From Dermatophagoides farinae (taxonomy: Eukaryota > Arthropoda > Arachnida > Sarcoptiformes > Pyroglyphidae): a DNA stretch of 64,000 nucleotides. Of the stretch, positions 13,801-25,275 are shown piece after piece. The stretch covers positions 930,001 to 994,000 of the forward strand of contig NC_134681.1 in NCBI RefSeq assembly GCF_024713945.1. The letters run 5' to 3'. Numbering within the stretch: position 1 is the first letter of the stretch; every line of letters begins with the position of its first letter. Position numbers and translations under genes: made by a program. The notes below the pieces were generated by a model, which did no database searches, had not been told where the DNA came from, and saw nothing but the letters and a program-made list of their open reading frames with translations.

Positions 13801-15452
13801 ATGTAACGCCATAAATCACCCAGATATATGAAAATGATTTTCACCACACATGTTATATCATGTAAATGAGAATACAATGATGGATTCGAACGATAATATT
13901 TATGACGTTCATATAAAGATTTTAATTGAAATTGATATTTTTCAATTAGACGATGATATAATGTACCAAAATAATCAAGACCTTCACGAGCTAATTTTGA
14001 CAAAAGATTTGTATCGTGAATTTCTTTTTCATTAAATGAACCAGTTGAATTTGTTGCCCGTTCTTCGCCACCATGATTTTGACGATAGATTCGTATGAAA
14101 TCATAGAAACAAATTTCCCATATATTGGGCAATACATTCTGTGTGATTGAACGATTCAAATCGATCAACAATAAATGTTCACAAGCATTCATTATTCGTA
14201 TACGAATTGCCTGAATATTCGGATCAGAATAACAGAATTTTTGCAATGATGGTCCATTACGCCAATTCTTACGACCACCATAATATCGTAATCTATCGAG
14301 AAGATTTTCAAATTCATAAAAATCAGCTGCTATTTGTGATGTAATTGTATTATTATGTTTTTCTCTTGGCGATCGATCGATGATTGAATGTTCGTCATTT
14401 GAATGATGTGAATATTGTTGTCGATGATGATGAGTATTTTCATCCATTGAATTTCGTTGCAATAATTGATGCATTGTATCACGATTTAATCTTATAATAC
14501 CGGCGTTTGAACCTGATTTATTATTCATTTTGCTTTTATCTGTGATTATAGTTGAACTTTGTTCAGATACGGCCGATGTCATCGTTTTTGATGGTAAAAC
14601 GATCAGGCCCGGTTTTTCTTCAATTGATGATTGTTTTATATTTGATGGCGATGTTGAAGATGTGGACGATGCAGCTGTTGACTGAGATTTCGATTTTGTT
14701 TGACTCAAATTTCGTAATGAATCAATTAAGACTAGATTGTTAATACTTTGAATTAATTCCATACGATTTTCAGAATTTTCTGATTTTTTTGAATAACTAT
14801 AAATGGGAAGATCAAATCGTTCAATAACTGAATTTTGATCAATGAGCGAATATGTTTGCATAGATTTCTGGAATTTATTTAAATTTTGTTCATATCGATC
14901 AAATTTCGATTGCCTTTGATCAGTTGTTTGATTCATGATTTTATGTGAATTATGATCAGAATCTTCACTATGGTGATGATGACGATTTTTTGTAATTTTA
15001 TAATTTGAATTAGATGATGTGGATGATGATCCAGATGATGGATTGTTATTGTTGTTCACTTTTCGACTATAATTACTATGTTGATGTTGATAATATTGAT
15101 TCAAATTATTTTGACGATTTGAATTTGTTAATCGATTATGATGATAATATGTTGATCGATGATGATGATGATTATGATTTTGGCCCATATAATGGCCTGA
15201 TGGTTGATTATGATGATGTTGGTTTCGTGAACCAGGTGGCCGATATAATTCTTGTTCTAAACGATGACTACTACTATGGCCATGAATTCTTGATGAACTT
15301 TGTGATTGACTAAAATTATCATTATTGAATGAACGTTGTTGTTGTTGTTGTTGATGATGATTATGATGATGATGATGATGATAAATTCGTTTATCAATTG
15401 TTTCTTCTTCATAATGATGATTTCTTGATGAAATTGATTTTCTTTTATCCAT
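10825..15452 (-). CDS. SMG6: SMG6/EST1A-like NMD endonuclease
   Basis: Endonuclease of nonsense-mediated mRNA decay. Minus-strand exons are 15452-13720, 13661-12417, 12354-11301, 11224-11077 and 11018-10825. All introns are 56-76 nt GT-AG and all phases close, giving 1457 residues. The first about 370 residues are disordered and extremely His/Gln/Asn/Ser-rich. Next comes the EST1 14-3-3-like/TPR region (YEFENLLDRLRYYGG, then AHMLVPKNSHICSQLA). The C-terminal PIN nuclease follows. Acidic residues expected for activity are visible in three places: IFDTNCF (Asp about 1232), NNDDRIL (about 1350-1351) and LITDDMNL (about 1406-1407). Retention of all three separates it from SMG5, whose PIN domain is inactive, and SMG7 has no PIN domain. 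An acidic Asp run sits just before the PIN domain. The start ATG is the first in the open frame. Confidence 0.92.
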
Positions 15453-16032
15453 TTTTAATTATTAATGATAATGACAATGACAATGATAATCTGAATATGA
15501 ATAATAATACTGATATATATCGAACATTGATTTATATATATCTAAATTAAAATGTTGAATAAAATAAAATTTTAAAATTAAAAACTATTTATTCACATGA
15601 CCATTTGACTTTCATTTATCTGTAATTTTCGATAAGATTATTTCGTTTTCCATTCATCAATCAATCCATATGTTTATTGTATGTATTTTGTTCACTTTCT
15701 TTTACTCTGTTTGTATATTTGTCACACACACACACTCCCTCTCTACAATTGTTTGTGTGTATAGATCTTTAGTGGCTCAGAATACCCCATTATACCATAG
15801 TTCATTCTCAATATATGAATTAGGGCTACAGCGCGCAACTACACACAAAAGAAAATGAATTAAAAAAAAAAACAACCTCGATGGATCGAAATAGTTTAAG
15901 TGATTTTTTTTTTAAAGAAATAGCTTTGATGATAATCATTCGGCGGGTAAAATTTTAATTTATTTAAATTAATAGAAAATTAAATTAAAAAATACTGATA
16001 AATTAATTGAGCAATTAAAATAAAAAAAAAAT
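15453..16032. other. intergenic, SMG6 5' flank / GALNT11 3' flank
   Basis: No exon supported. The sequence is AT-rich with short CA and CTCT tracts near 15723-15742 and poly(A)/poly(T). The SMG6 promoter must lie here or within the first about 150 bp. Confidence 0.5.
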
Positions 16033-18272
16033 TCAATGCCGAACTATAATCCAATGATTCAAAATAGTAGATGATTTATCAATATTATTATTCGATGTAC
16101 AGAAAGACATAATCACTTTGAATCGATCATTAGTGTTCACTGATAAACACATACCGGATCCATCATTATAGATTTGTATTGCTTTTGAATTTTCATTGGT
16201 CAAATTCATTGTAGGCCATGACCATTTTTGTGTTGAACCCATCTGATGACATTTATTCAAACGTATTATATCAATTTTATTTGGTGATCCTGAATCCAGA
16301 CATCCTTTCATGTTCATACGTAATTCACTGAGATCGGTTTGTTTCCATATTTGTCGTCTTGATGATCGTAAACATTGTTGCATGTGTACATGACAATTTT
16401 TATATGAAAGTTCGGATTCAGATTCCAAACATAAATTTGTTCCATTCAAACGAATACGAAATTTATCTAATATTTTAGGCTGTTTATGAGCAAATAGATT
16501 TGGATTTTTTCTTCCGGAGTTTTGAATCGAATTCGATGATCGATTATTAATCTGATCCAAAAGATCGGAATAAACATTATGGAGATACCAATCGAATGAT
16601 TTACAATCAAGACGATTACGAAGTTCAATTCGATCTTCAATATTTCCATATGACATTGTGGCCAGATCTGAACGACTTTTTAGAAAATATTTCTGAGAAG
16701 TCAAAAAAAAAAATTTATGAAATTAATTTTTTTTGTTTGAAAACTTGCATTGCACATACCTTGTAATCATCAAGCCAAACGTGTGCTACACGTAATGAAT
16801 TATAAGCCAATGTATCTTGGCCATCAGGTGAATCATATGGACGCCGTTTACGAAATATATGTCCAACACGTGAACAAGGAATGATTTCCAATCGACCACC
16901 ACACATCCAAATCTGAAAGTGTTTTTAAAAAAATGTTAATGATTGAATTTCAACCAAAAAAAAAGCCGAAAACAAAATGCTTACCCGTAATGAAAATTCA
17001 ATGTTTTCAGCACCCCATATATTCATACCGGAATCATAGGTACCAAGCTGTTGAAAATATTGCCGATCAATGGCGAATAATCCACCAGCCATTGCAGGCG
17101 ATCTACAATTAATAATTGATTAATTGATTGTAAATTTAGCCTGATTCGATGGTTTTACTTTATGGGTTGGACAAAATCCTCTTTGGTCATCAATTGATCA
17201 CTTGGAATGGAATCCCATTTGAAATGTAAGGCCCAATTGAAACCACCACGTACCATTGGTGATGGTTTATAAATAAAAGTATCTGGATCTATCAGATCGA
17301 TTATCGGACAGGCAACTATGGATCGATTATATGTTAATCGTTCAAGTATCGGTGGCAACCATCCAACATTCACTTCACAATGGCTATCCAAAAAGAAAAG
17401 AATGGTACCACGTGCAAATTGTACGGCATAATTACGTGCACGAATCAGGCCAGAACGTTCAGGTGTACGAATATATCGAACTTTATGACGAAAATCATCA
17501 GCAAAATCGATCGATTCATGGTTTCGATATTCTTCGTATTTAGAATGTACATCATCTACAAGATAAAAAATAAAAGATTATATCATCACAATAAATAAAA
17601 TGAATTTGACTTACTTTCACTAGAATCATCGACGAGAAGAATTTCTGTCAACATATTGGACGGTGTACGAGCAAAAATGCTATTTACTGTACGTATTAAT
17701 GTAAAGAATTCTTCATTAAAAAAGCATATTATCACAGTCGTATTCAATGGGTCGGATATGTTTTTATCGATATTGCTGGTAGATTGGCGACAATATTCAT
17801 GTCGAGTATCGGGTAAATGTTGACGATGATAACCAAGTCGTTCGCTGACTAATGCATTGAATGCATATAAAGAAAAACCGGATTCTTTTTTCTCTCGATC
17901 TCGATCATCATTGATCATTCCGAGACGTGACTCATTGGTCTCATGAACGATTTGCACATAATTTTGTATGTAAAATGAATTTGGTTGATTTTCATCACGA
18001 TACAAATGGTTTGGTTGAATATCTTTCGCAATGCCAAGATTCATTGATTGTGTATCATTATGGTTGTTGAACCAAAATAATGAAAAGCAAATGAACGATG
18101 ACATTATGGCTAGTATTATGATTGTAGTGAATAATAGATTACAACCATCACAGCAGCAGCAATTACAAAGAATCGATTGGCCATCAATGGATCGATTTAA
18201 TAATATATAATGGCGATAACGTTTGCCATAACGAAGGCAACGATTACGTAATGCATAGCTCGATATATTCAT
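16033..18272 (-). CDS. GALNT11: polypeptide N-acetylgalactosaminyltransferase, GALNT11-like
   Basis: Golgi enzyme starting mucin-type O-glycosylation by transferring GalNAc from UDP-GalNAc to Ser/Thr. Minus-strand exons are 18272-17615, 17555-17159, 17102-16985, 16912-16760 and 16692-16033. All introns are 56-72 nt with closed phases, giving 661 residues. A type II signal anchor covers about residues 45-68. The GT-A domain has [10 protein letters not shown], the metal-binding DSH motif (about 276-278) in [29 protein letters not shown] and [19 protein letters not shown]-terminal ricin-type lectin domain starts near residue 460. The motif set and the YLHNVYSDL segment fit the GALNT11/Pgant35A subfamily. 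The ATG at 18272 is the first in the frame; the codon ten triplets upstream is TTG. An unusual Cys cluster (six Cys between residues 36 and 44) lies just before the anchor. Confidence 0.93.
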
Positions 18273-18516
18273 CGTTATGGACGTTAACAATTCCGTTTTC
18301 AAATTACATCTTTAATCAAAACGTTTTAATCAATTCTAGCTAAAGAGGATTATTTGGTGTCCACGCGGACAACCCGAATATATTGAGCGAGTTGTATTGT
18401 TGTGTCAGCATACAATTTTTTTTTGTTGTTGTTCAATTGTATATGAATGATCCTCGAATTATTGAAACATGTGATATTATTTTGTACTTTTTTTTGCAAA
18501 TTTATAAACGTTGAAA
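18273..18516. promoter_or_regulatory. candidate bidirectional promoter, GALNT11 / MTRES1
   Basis: The start codons of two divergent genes are only 244 bp apart. The interval includes a more GC-rich island near 18350-18405 (CCACGCGGACAACCCG) in otherwise AT-rich DNA. No canonical TATA box stands out. Both genes very probably share this promoter region; no transcription start can be fixed from sequence alone. Confidence 0.6.
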
Positions 18517-19304
18517 ATGTATTTAAGACAATTTTTTAGAATTCAAATTATAAATCAATTAGTTGTACGTTTACAACGTACGTATCCAGTAAAGCCAATC
18601 CTTAATTCGATGCCTCAAAGTCATTATGTGTCGTGCAATCGAAATTATCGTACACTTTTTGCTATTCATAATCTATCAATGCCCGTTGATGTCCTTAATG
18701 TGGATTTAAAATCACCAATCCATTTTATACAAAAACGGTATAAGAAAAAGAAAGCCGGTAAACAACCGCAACGACCTTCAAAACAAGATGAAGACGATGA
18801 TGATGATGAAGACGAAGATGAAGATTCTGATCAAGATGAACTAATGGATGAATCGGATCTAGATTCACGAGTTCTCAATACAACCGTTATGACATGGCGT
18901 TTGGATGCCTTTGGTAAGACGTGTTTCAATATATCAAGAGCGAAATTCGAAGAAAGTTTCTACAATGTAAGTGCTGCTTTTGTTTATTTATCAATCAATA
19001 ATCAATAAATCAATTAAATTTTTAAATTTTCCATTAATCCAAGGATCTAATTCGTGTGAATGGTGAACGTGTGGGTAAAAAAAGCTATGAAGTACGCGAA
19101 GGAGATGAAATTGATTTGATTCGTGGTTTTAATCTTGACCAACGTGACCGATTGGATGTGATTCGTTTAAACATATTGAAAACAGATGATAAAGCAGCAA
19201 GTGGTGGTCGTTATCGTATTACATTCCGTAAAACGAATAAACTAACCATCGATAATTATGAACGTGATCCATACGATGGTTTAATGATTAATACCCAATC
19301 ATAG
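18517..19304 (+). CDS. MTRES1: mitochondrial S4-domain protein, MTRES1-like
   Basis: Exons 18517-18966 and 19044-19304 (77-nt GT-AG intron, phase 0) encode 236 residues. The family (human C6orf203/MTRES1) is a mitochondrial RNA-binding factor that supports mitochondrial transcription and ribosome-associated quality control. The basic, acid-free N-terminus (MYLRQFFRIQIINQLVVRL) looks like a mitochondrial presequence. A Lys cluster near residues 74-79 and an Asp/Glu run (about 91-113) follow. The C-terminal half (about 125-190) is an S4-type RNA-binding fold: WRLDAFGKTCFNISRAKFEESFYN joined by the splice to DLIRVNGERVGKKSYEVREGDEIDLI. The ATG at 18517 is used; the preceding in-frame TTG is not a start. 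It is divergent from the GALNT11-like gene. Confidence 0.85.
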
Positions 19305-19329
19305 GCTTGACAAGTGAAATGCATTTGTT

Positions 19330-19335
19330 AATAAA
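19330..19335 (+). promoter_or_regulatory. candidate poly(A) signal of MTRES1
   Basis: AATAAA 26 nt after the stop codon, within an AT-rich 3' flank. Motif match only. Confidence 0.4.
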
Positions 19336-22300
19336 CAATTAATTGATTAAGATATCTAATTTTCTTTATTGTTTTTCATTTCCAATTATGTAATTATCAA
19401 TCATCTTTGCCGAATAGATTATCAATCAAAATGATGAAAATTTTCAGCTTTTTTCCTCTACTTCATTTTTCATGTCCAAGCCATTTTTTTTCCATTTTTG
19501 ATTTTTGACATTCCAATAATTGATTGCTGTTTAGATTTGAAAGGTCTAGTCATTTTCTAAATAGCATGGGTTCAAATTGAAGAATTGATGATTCCGGCTA
19601 CAATTCATTAATAATGAGAGAATCAAATGAAATTCTTGCTATATGCACGTGTAATATGTGCAACAATTGTAATTATCACAAGAAATCTATGGAAAATTGA
19701 AAAATATAATACAAAACGGTCATAAAAAGCGCAAGAGCATATCGGATATAAAAAAAATTATGAATGAAATCACAAACACAAATGGAAAAAAATTCGATTC
19801 AACCAGAAAAAAAGTGGAATCACAAATCGTTTTCGCATACATACACACACACACACACTCACTAGCAAATGAATGAATTGGAAATGAGAACTTTCAAACG
19901 TAAATGTCAGTCCTGCGTATTTTGGAAAAGTCTCATGTAAAAAAAAATGCAACGCAACAGCAAGAGAATACAAACATTTTGGAACCACAAAAAAAAACTT
20001 TAACTATAGATACCGTGACAGAACTACAATAAAGAATCAGTAGCTAAAGAAGAAGAAGAAGATTGCCAAGAACAAGTCGTCAGTCAACCAGTTCATTTTC
20101 TGACAGCCGCCAGTTAGTCAGTCAGTGGTTTTGGTTGTTGGAACCGGCCGGATATGCCGGTCATTTTTTTTCTGTTCCAATGATTATGTTTGTTTGCAAA
20201 AAAAAAGAAACTTTGCCGTTTGATAAAAATTTGAAAAAAAAATTTTTATTTTATTTTTCTGATTTAAATCTGAAAACAAAAACACGAACGATAGCTTCCA
20301 ATGAACCAGTTGTTGCAGCTTGTTGAATTCCATTCGTTTTTTTTTGTGTGTGTATGTGTGTGTATTTTCAAATTTCATACCAAAGTGTTTATGTCATTTC
20401 AAAAAAATATATAAATAAACTTAAAAAATTGATTCATTAATAACAATTTTTGGTGTGTTTAAATTCATCAAATCGATCTTTATAAATAAAGAAATTGTCT
20501 GTCTGTCTGTCTGTATCACAGACATTGTGTGTTGTTCAAGTAGGTGATTGATTTTTGTTTTCTTCTTCTTGCATTCTTTTTTTTCTTTTTTTTTTGCTAT
20601 TGCCAATTATTTCGAAATGTTTTTGTTTTCTCTGAATGTTTATCACAAAAAAATATATTCAAAATGAAAAAAAAAATTCTTTTCCCATTTAATTATTATT
20701 CGTGGTTATCATATTTCATGTCGATATTGTAATCAATTTTTCAATCTCTTTTTTTGTCGTTTATATATTACTATTATTATTTTAGTTGCCTGCGAGAAAA
20801 GGGTTAATAATGATAATGAGCATTAACTAAATTGAAAAATGAAAGAAAAAAAATCATTTTTTATTCACTATTGGTACTAGTTTTTTTTATTGAAAAATAA
20901 TACAAAGATAACAACAAGAATATTCTGCAAGAATATCAATTTCCCAGCACAGAATTCAGTACTATTCATTCGAAATCAGAAAAAATCTGTCATTAAACCA
21001 TGATTTGGCCTGCATCTAATATTTGGCTGATCTTTCAATTGATAAACATTTTTCGTTTTCGTTTTCGTTTTCATTTTTGTTCTTTTATTTTCTGATTTCA
21101 TTTATTTACCATACAAAATCAGATTGTTTGCCGATTATGTCATTATTATCATTGACATAAACTTTTAATGTTGGCAGTGTTATGATGATAAACAAATAAG
21201 AAAATGATACGATGAACAATATTTGTGATTGTTAAATTGATTATGATTTTTATTGAAAGCCAACCAAAAAAAAAAATGAACTGAAAATTGATTAAAACTA
21301 CCAATCATTTATTGTCTAGACTCAAACTGACAGACAGCAAAACAGTTAAGTTAAGTAATCAACCAAGTCTTGCAACCAACAATTCACACACACACACACA
21401 AACACAAATACACACCAGCACACCAGATACAATTGTACCGTTACAAAATGAGTTTCAGCAAAGATGGTAATCGTTTTCATTGAAATTACTATTTCTTGTT
21501 TGTTGATGATATAATTTTATCCTGATGATTCATTTTTTTTTCTTGGATAAATAAAATGAATAGAAAAAAATGAAAATTGAAAATACAAAAAAAAAATTGG
21601 TTAGCAGCTGCTGACTACCTGCATCATCCACATCATTATCTGATTCTTTTGTATATATATTCATTATTATTACATTTCATTTTTGTTATTGTAGCAGTTG
21701 TTTACTCGATATATATTCATTATTATGATAAACATGATAATCGAATTGAGCATATTGGAAAAAAAAACATCATCATCATTATCATTACCATTTCGTTTAT
21801 TCTTTGCCTGAACAAACGCAAACACACAAACGAAAAAAAAAATAAACATAACATTTTGAAATTCAATCATAATTTAAAAATGAAATGTTTTTTTTTTACA
21901 CTTCCATTCACAATTAATCGATATTCATATCACGGTAATAGTAATAATAATAATAATAACTATTTGGATTTGGAATTCAAAAAAAAAATGTTCCGGAAGG
22001 GAAAACGGTTTTAAATAATAGAAAGCATATATGCATATATGTTTGCATAGAAAAAAAAATTTATAAATGTTAATGCGTGCCATTTAGTAGTGAAATGTAA
22101 ATTAAGTCCATTATTACCGTGTTTTTATTTTTTGCAAGTTACGATTTGGAATATAAATATTTCTCTCTCTCTCTATCTCTCCATTTTTTTTTGTTTACAG
22201 CTTACTGCTGCTAAACAAAATTACCATATATTACGTATTCATTCACATTATATTAAGTCTGTCATTGTATTTTTGACTACAGTAGTTTTTTTTCTTTTAA

Positions 22301-25230
22301 TTTCTTCATCAAAGATGTTCAACAAAAAAAAAATATATGTCATCATCATCATAATCATCAAGAATATTCTCAAGTGAGAGAACTGTATGAATATGATTTC
22401 CCAAATGTTGAAAAACATTTGGAAATGTTTGTTCATTGTTTTTTTTTCTCTTCTGTTAAAATTATTTTTTGTTTTCACTTTTCTCATTTTTTTTTTCTCT
22501 CTCTCTCTTTCTATTTTCACATTTTTAATTTAATCAAAACAATTCTATGGTTCAGAATTTTTTTTTGTCTCTTTCCCATTAAAATGAGCGAATATGTGCA
22601 AATAATAAGAATAATTAGTTTGGTTTTTCCATAGTTTCCATCTTTTATGGCGATAAATTCCCTACACAATTCTGTTTCTTCTCTCTCTCTCTCGCTCTTT
22701 ATTCACATTGAGATAGATGAGATTTCAAGTAGGTGGATTATGTGAAAAAAAACACGGTTTGATGATGTTTTTTTTTTATTTCATTGACAAAAAAAAAATA
22801 ATTGCCTTTGAAATTTAAATTTATTCTCCTGCCGTATTCATATTATATGTAAATTAATTTGATTTCAATCAATCCGGTTTTCGTTAAATTCCATTTGAAT
22901 TTATATACACAGGTATTGCTGGAATTCCAACCAAGAATTTTTTTTTTTTTTTTTTTTGGTTATTTATAAATAAATTCCAATTTCAACTATTTGGTTTTTT
23001 TTACATTAAATTTGAGTAAACTAAAAGAGAAAAAAACAATTGCCAGTTTTAAGTTGATGAAAATTCATGTTTTTTTTCTGGACAAATATTACGTTTTATG
23101 AAATATGAGTCATATAATATAAAATTATTGGGAAAATAAAATCAAAATAAAAAACTAAACTAAAGTCACGTCGTAACTTGCTCTATTTTAGTGCTTACAT
23201 AATAATGGTAAACAAACATTCAATTTTGATTTTGATTTTGATTTTTTTTTTAATATTATGATGGCAATCTTCAATTGACCAATGACCTTTTCACTCATTC
23301 ATTCAGTTATTTTTTATCTTTCTTTTTTTTTGTACTCGATTGCATTTCCGTCCAACTAGTATGGATAAGCAATACGATGAAAAAACTATAGTGTTAAAAT
23401 GAGTGGTGCGACTGGTTAGAGCGACCATTGAATTAAGAATTAAGAATTAAAAACATTATTGATAATGACAAGTGAACATGAAGCAGAAAAAATAAACGGG
23501 AAAGAGAAAACCAAAAACGAAACTTTTCAACGAAATTGTAAAACAATACGAATGAAATAATATGGAATCCATGAGAAGAAGAAGAAGAAGAAGAAAAAAG
23601 ATGAGAAAGAAGAGAGAAAAAAAAACGATGCAATCATTTGTCGGATAGATTTGATGTGTAAGAAAATGGGAACACTTGTCTCATTCATTCATGTCAATAA
23701 ATTCAACTATCTGAATGAAACAAGTAGTATCGTAGTGTGTGTGTGTGTGTGTGTGTGAACCCTTGATATTCATCATGAATAATGTTTTTTTGGTTTGCGC
23801 GGATACGGATGCGCAATTCATTTTTAGAATTCTTTTTTTTAGAATTCTCGTTTACAGTTAAAGTTTCAAGAAACAAATTCAACTTGACCAATCATCAACA
23901 TCATCATCATCATCATTGGCTGAATTTTTATTGTTTTGTTTTGTTATTTAATTTTGACTGCCATGGCTTTTTCATTTGCAATTTGTCTGACAAATTTTTT
24001 TTTTTTGAATCGTATGCAGAAAAAAAAATTATGAAATGTTACATTACCACCATCACCATCACCACCACCAAGAAACAAGAAGAAGAAAATCTGTCGAATC
24101 CTAATGATGATGATGATGTTGATGATGTTCAAATAAGAAGCAATGAATTTTAAAAATAAGAAATAAAATGATGATCCAATGTGAATGTCGGAAATGAATC
24201 ACATCACATTTTATGTGGATATTTTATAACTTTTTCATTCTATATATATCGGTTTTAATCGCCAAAAAAAAAAAACAAGAAGAAATCCTTGTCGCTTGAA
24301 ATGGATGAATGAATAATCATCATCCATAATGATAAGTGAACCGAAAACATGAACATATGCTTGTTGCCAACATTGAATGTAATCGATTTATTGTCATCTC
24401 ATCATCTCATCAGTTTGTTAGTCAGTCTAGTCATATTGATCAAATATTGCAATATCGTGTATAGGATATGAGGTCATTGTATCCAAAATTGTTATTGCAA
24501 CCAATTTTTTTTTTTTCGTGATTATGATTGATAACAATATCAATCGATCATACATACAATATCTTTTTCTATTTGATTCTATTTGATTCAAAAATCCCTA
24601 TGTTAGCGGTCAAGTGAATCAAAAAAAAAAAAAAAAAATTTCATTGAAACAATTTTAAAATGATGTTAAATAAAAATGAAAAAGATTTTTGTTCCATTTG
24701 TCTTTTTTTTTTTGTTTCGTTACACATTTGAAATGTATTTACGTTATTATATAAATATATATATAGAATCAGAACCATTCGGAATAATTCTAGGAATGAT
24801 ATTAAACACACACCAAAACAAAAACAAAAATCATCTGACGAGAATAATTGCACAAAAAAAAATGGAATTAATGTAAAACAGAAAAAAAATAAATGAATGA
24901 ATGAATGCATAAATAAAACAAAAAGAAAAACGAGAAAAAAAATGATTCTATCTAATTATGATAAATGAAACTTGTTTTTGTTCATGTTTTGAAATATAGT
25001 GAAAAATAGAGAATTTTCAAATAAAACCGCAAAAAAAACTTACATAACCGGTGTATTATGAATAATGGAATATGAAAAAAAAAAATAACAATAACAACAA
25101 ATTAGAAATGGAATCGTATTCTATAAGTAGAATCTGAAAAAAAACACACACACACACACACACGCAAACACGTTTCATTCAATTTATTCATTCATATTAT
25201 TTGCGAATTTCTCTCTTTCTCTCTCCTACG

Positions 25231-25269
<39 letters not shown>

Positions 25270-25275
25270 CACACA
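25231..25275. repeat. (CA)n microsatellite
   Basis: CA dinucleotide run of about 45 bp with one CG interruption; a second, shorter CA tract lies at about 25144-25163. Confidence 0.95.

Noticed and set aside
23398-23430. tRNA-like D-arm string (TGGTTAGAGCG)
   Set aside because: It resembles an A box, but no anticodon or T arm (GGTTCRA) follows at tRNA spacing, so no clover-leaf can be drawn.
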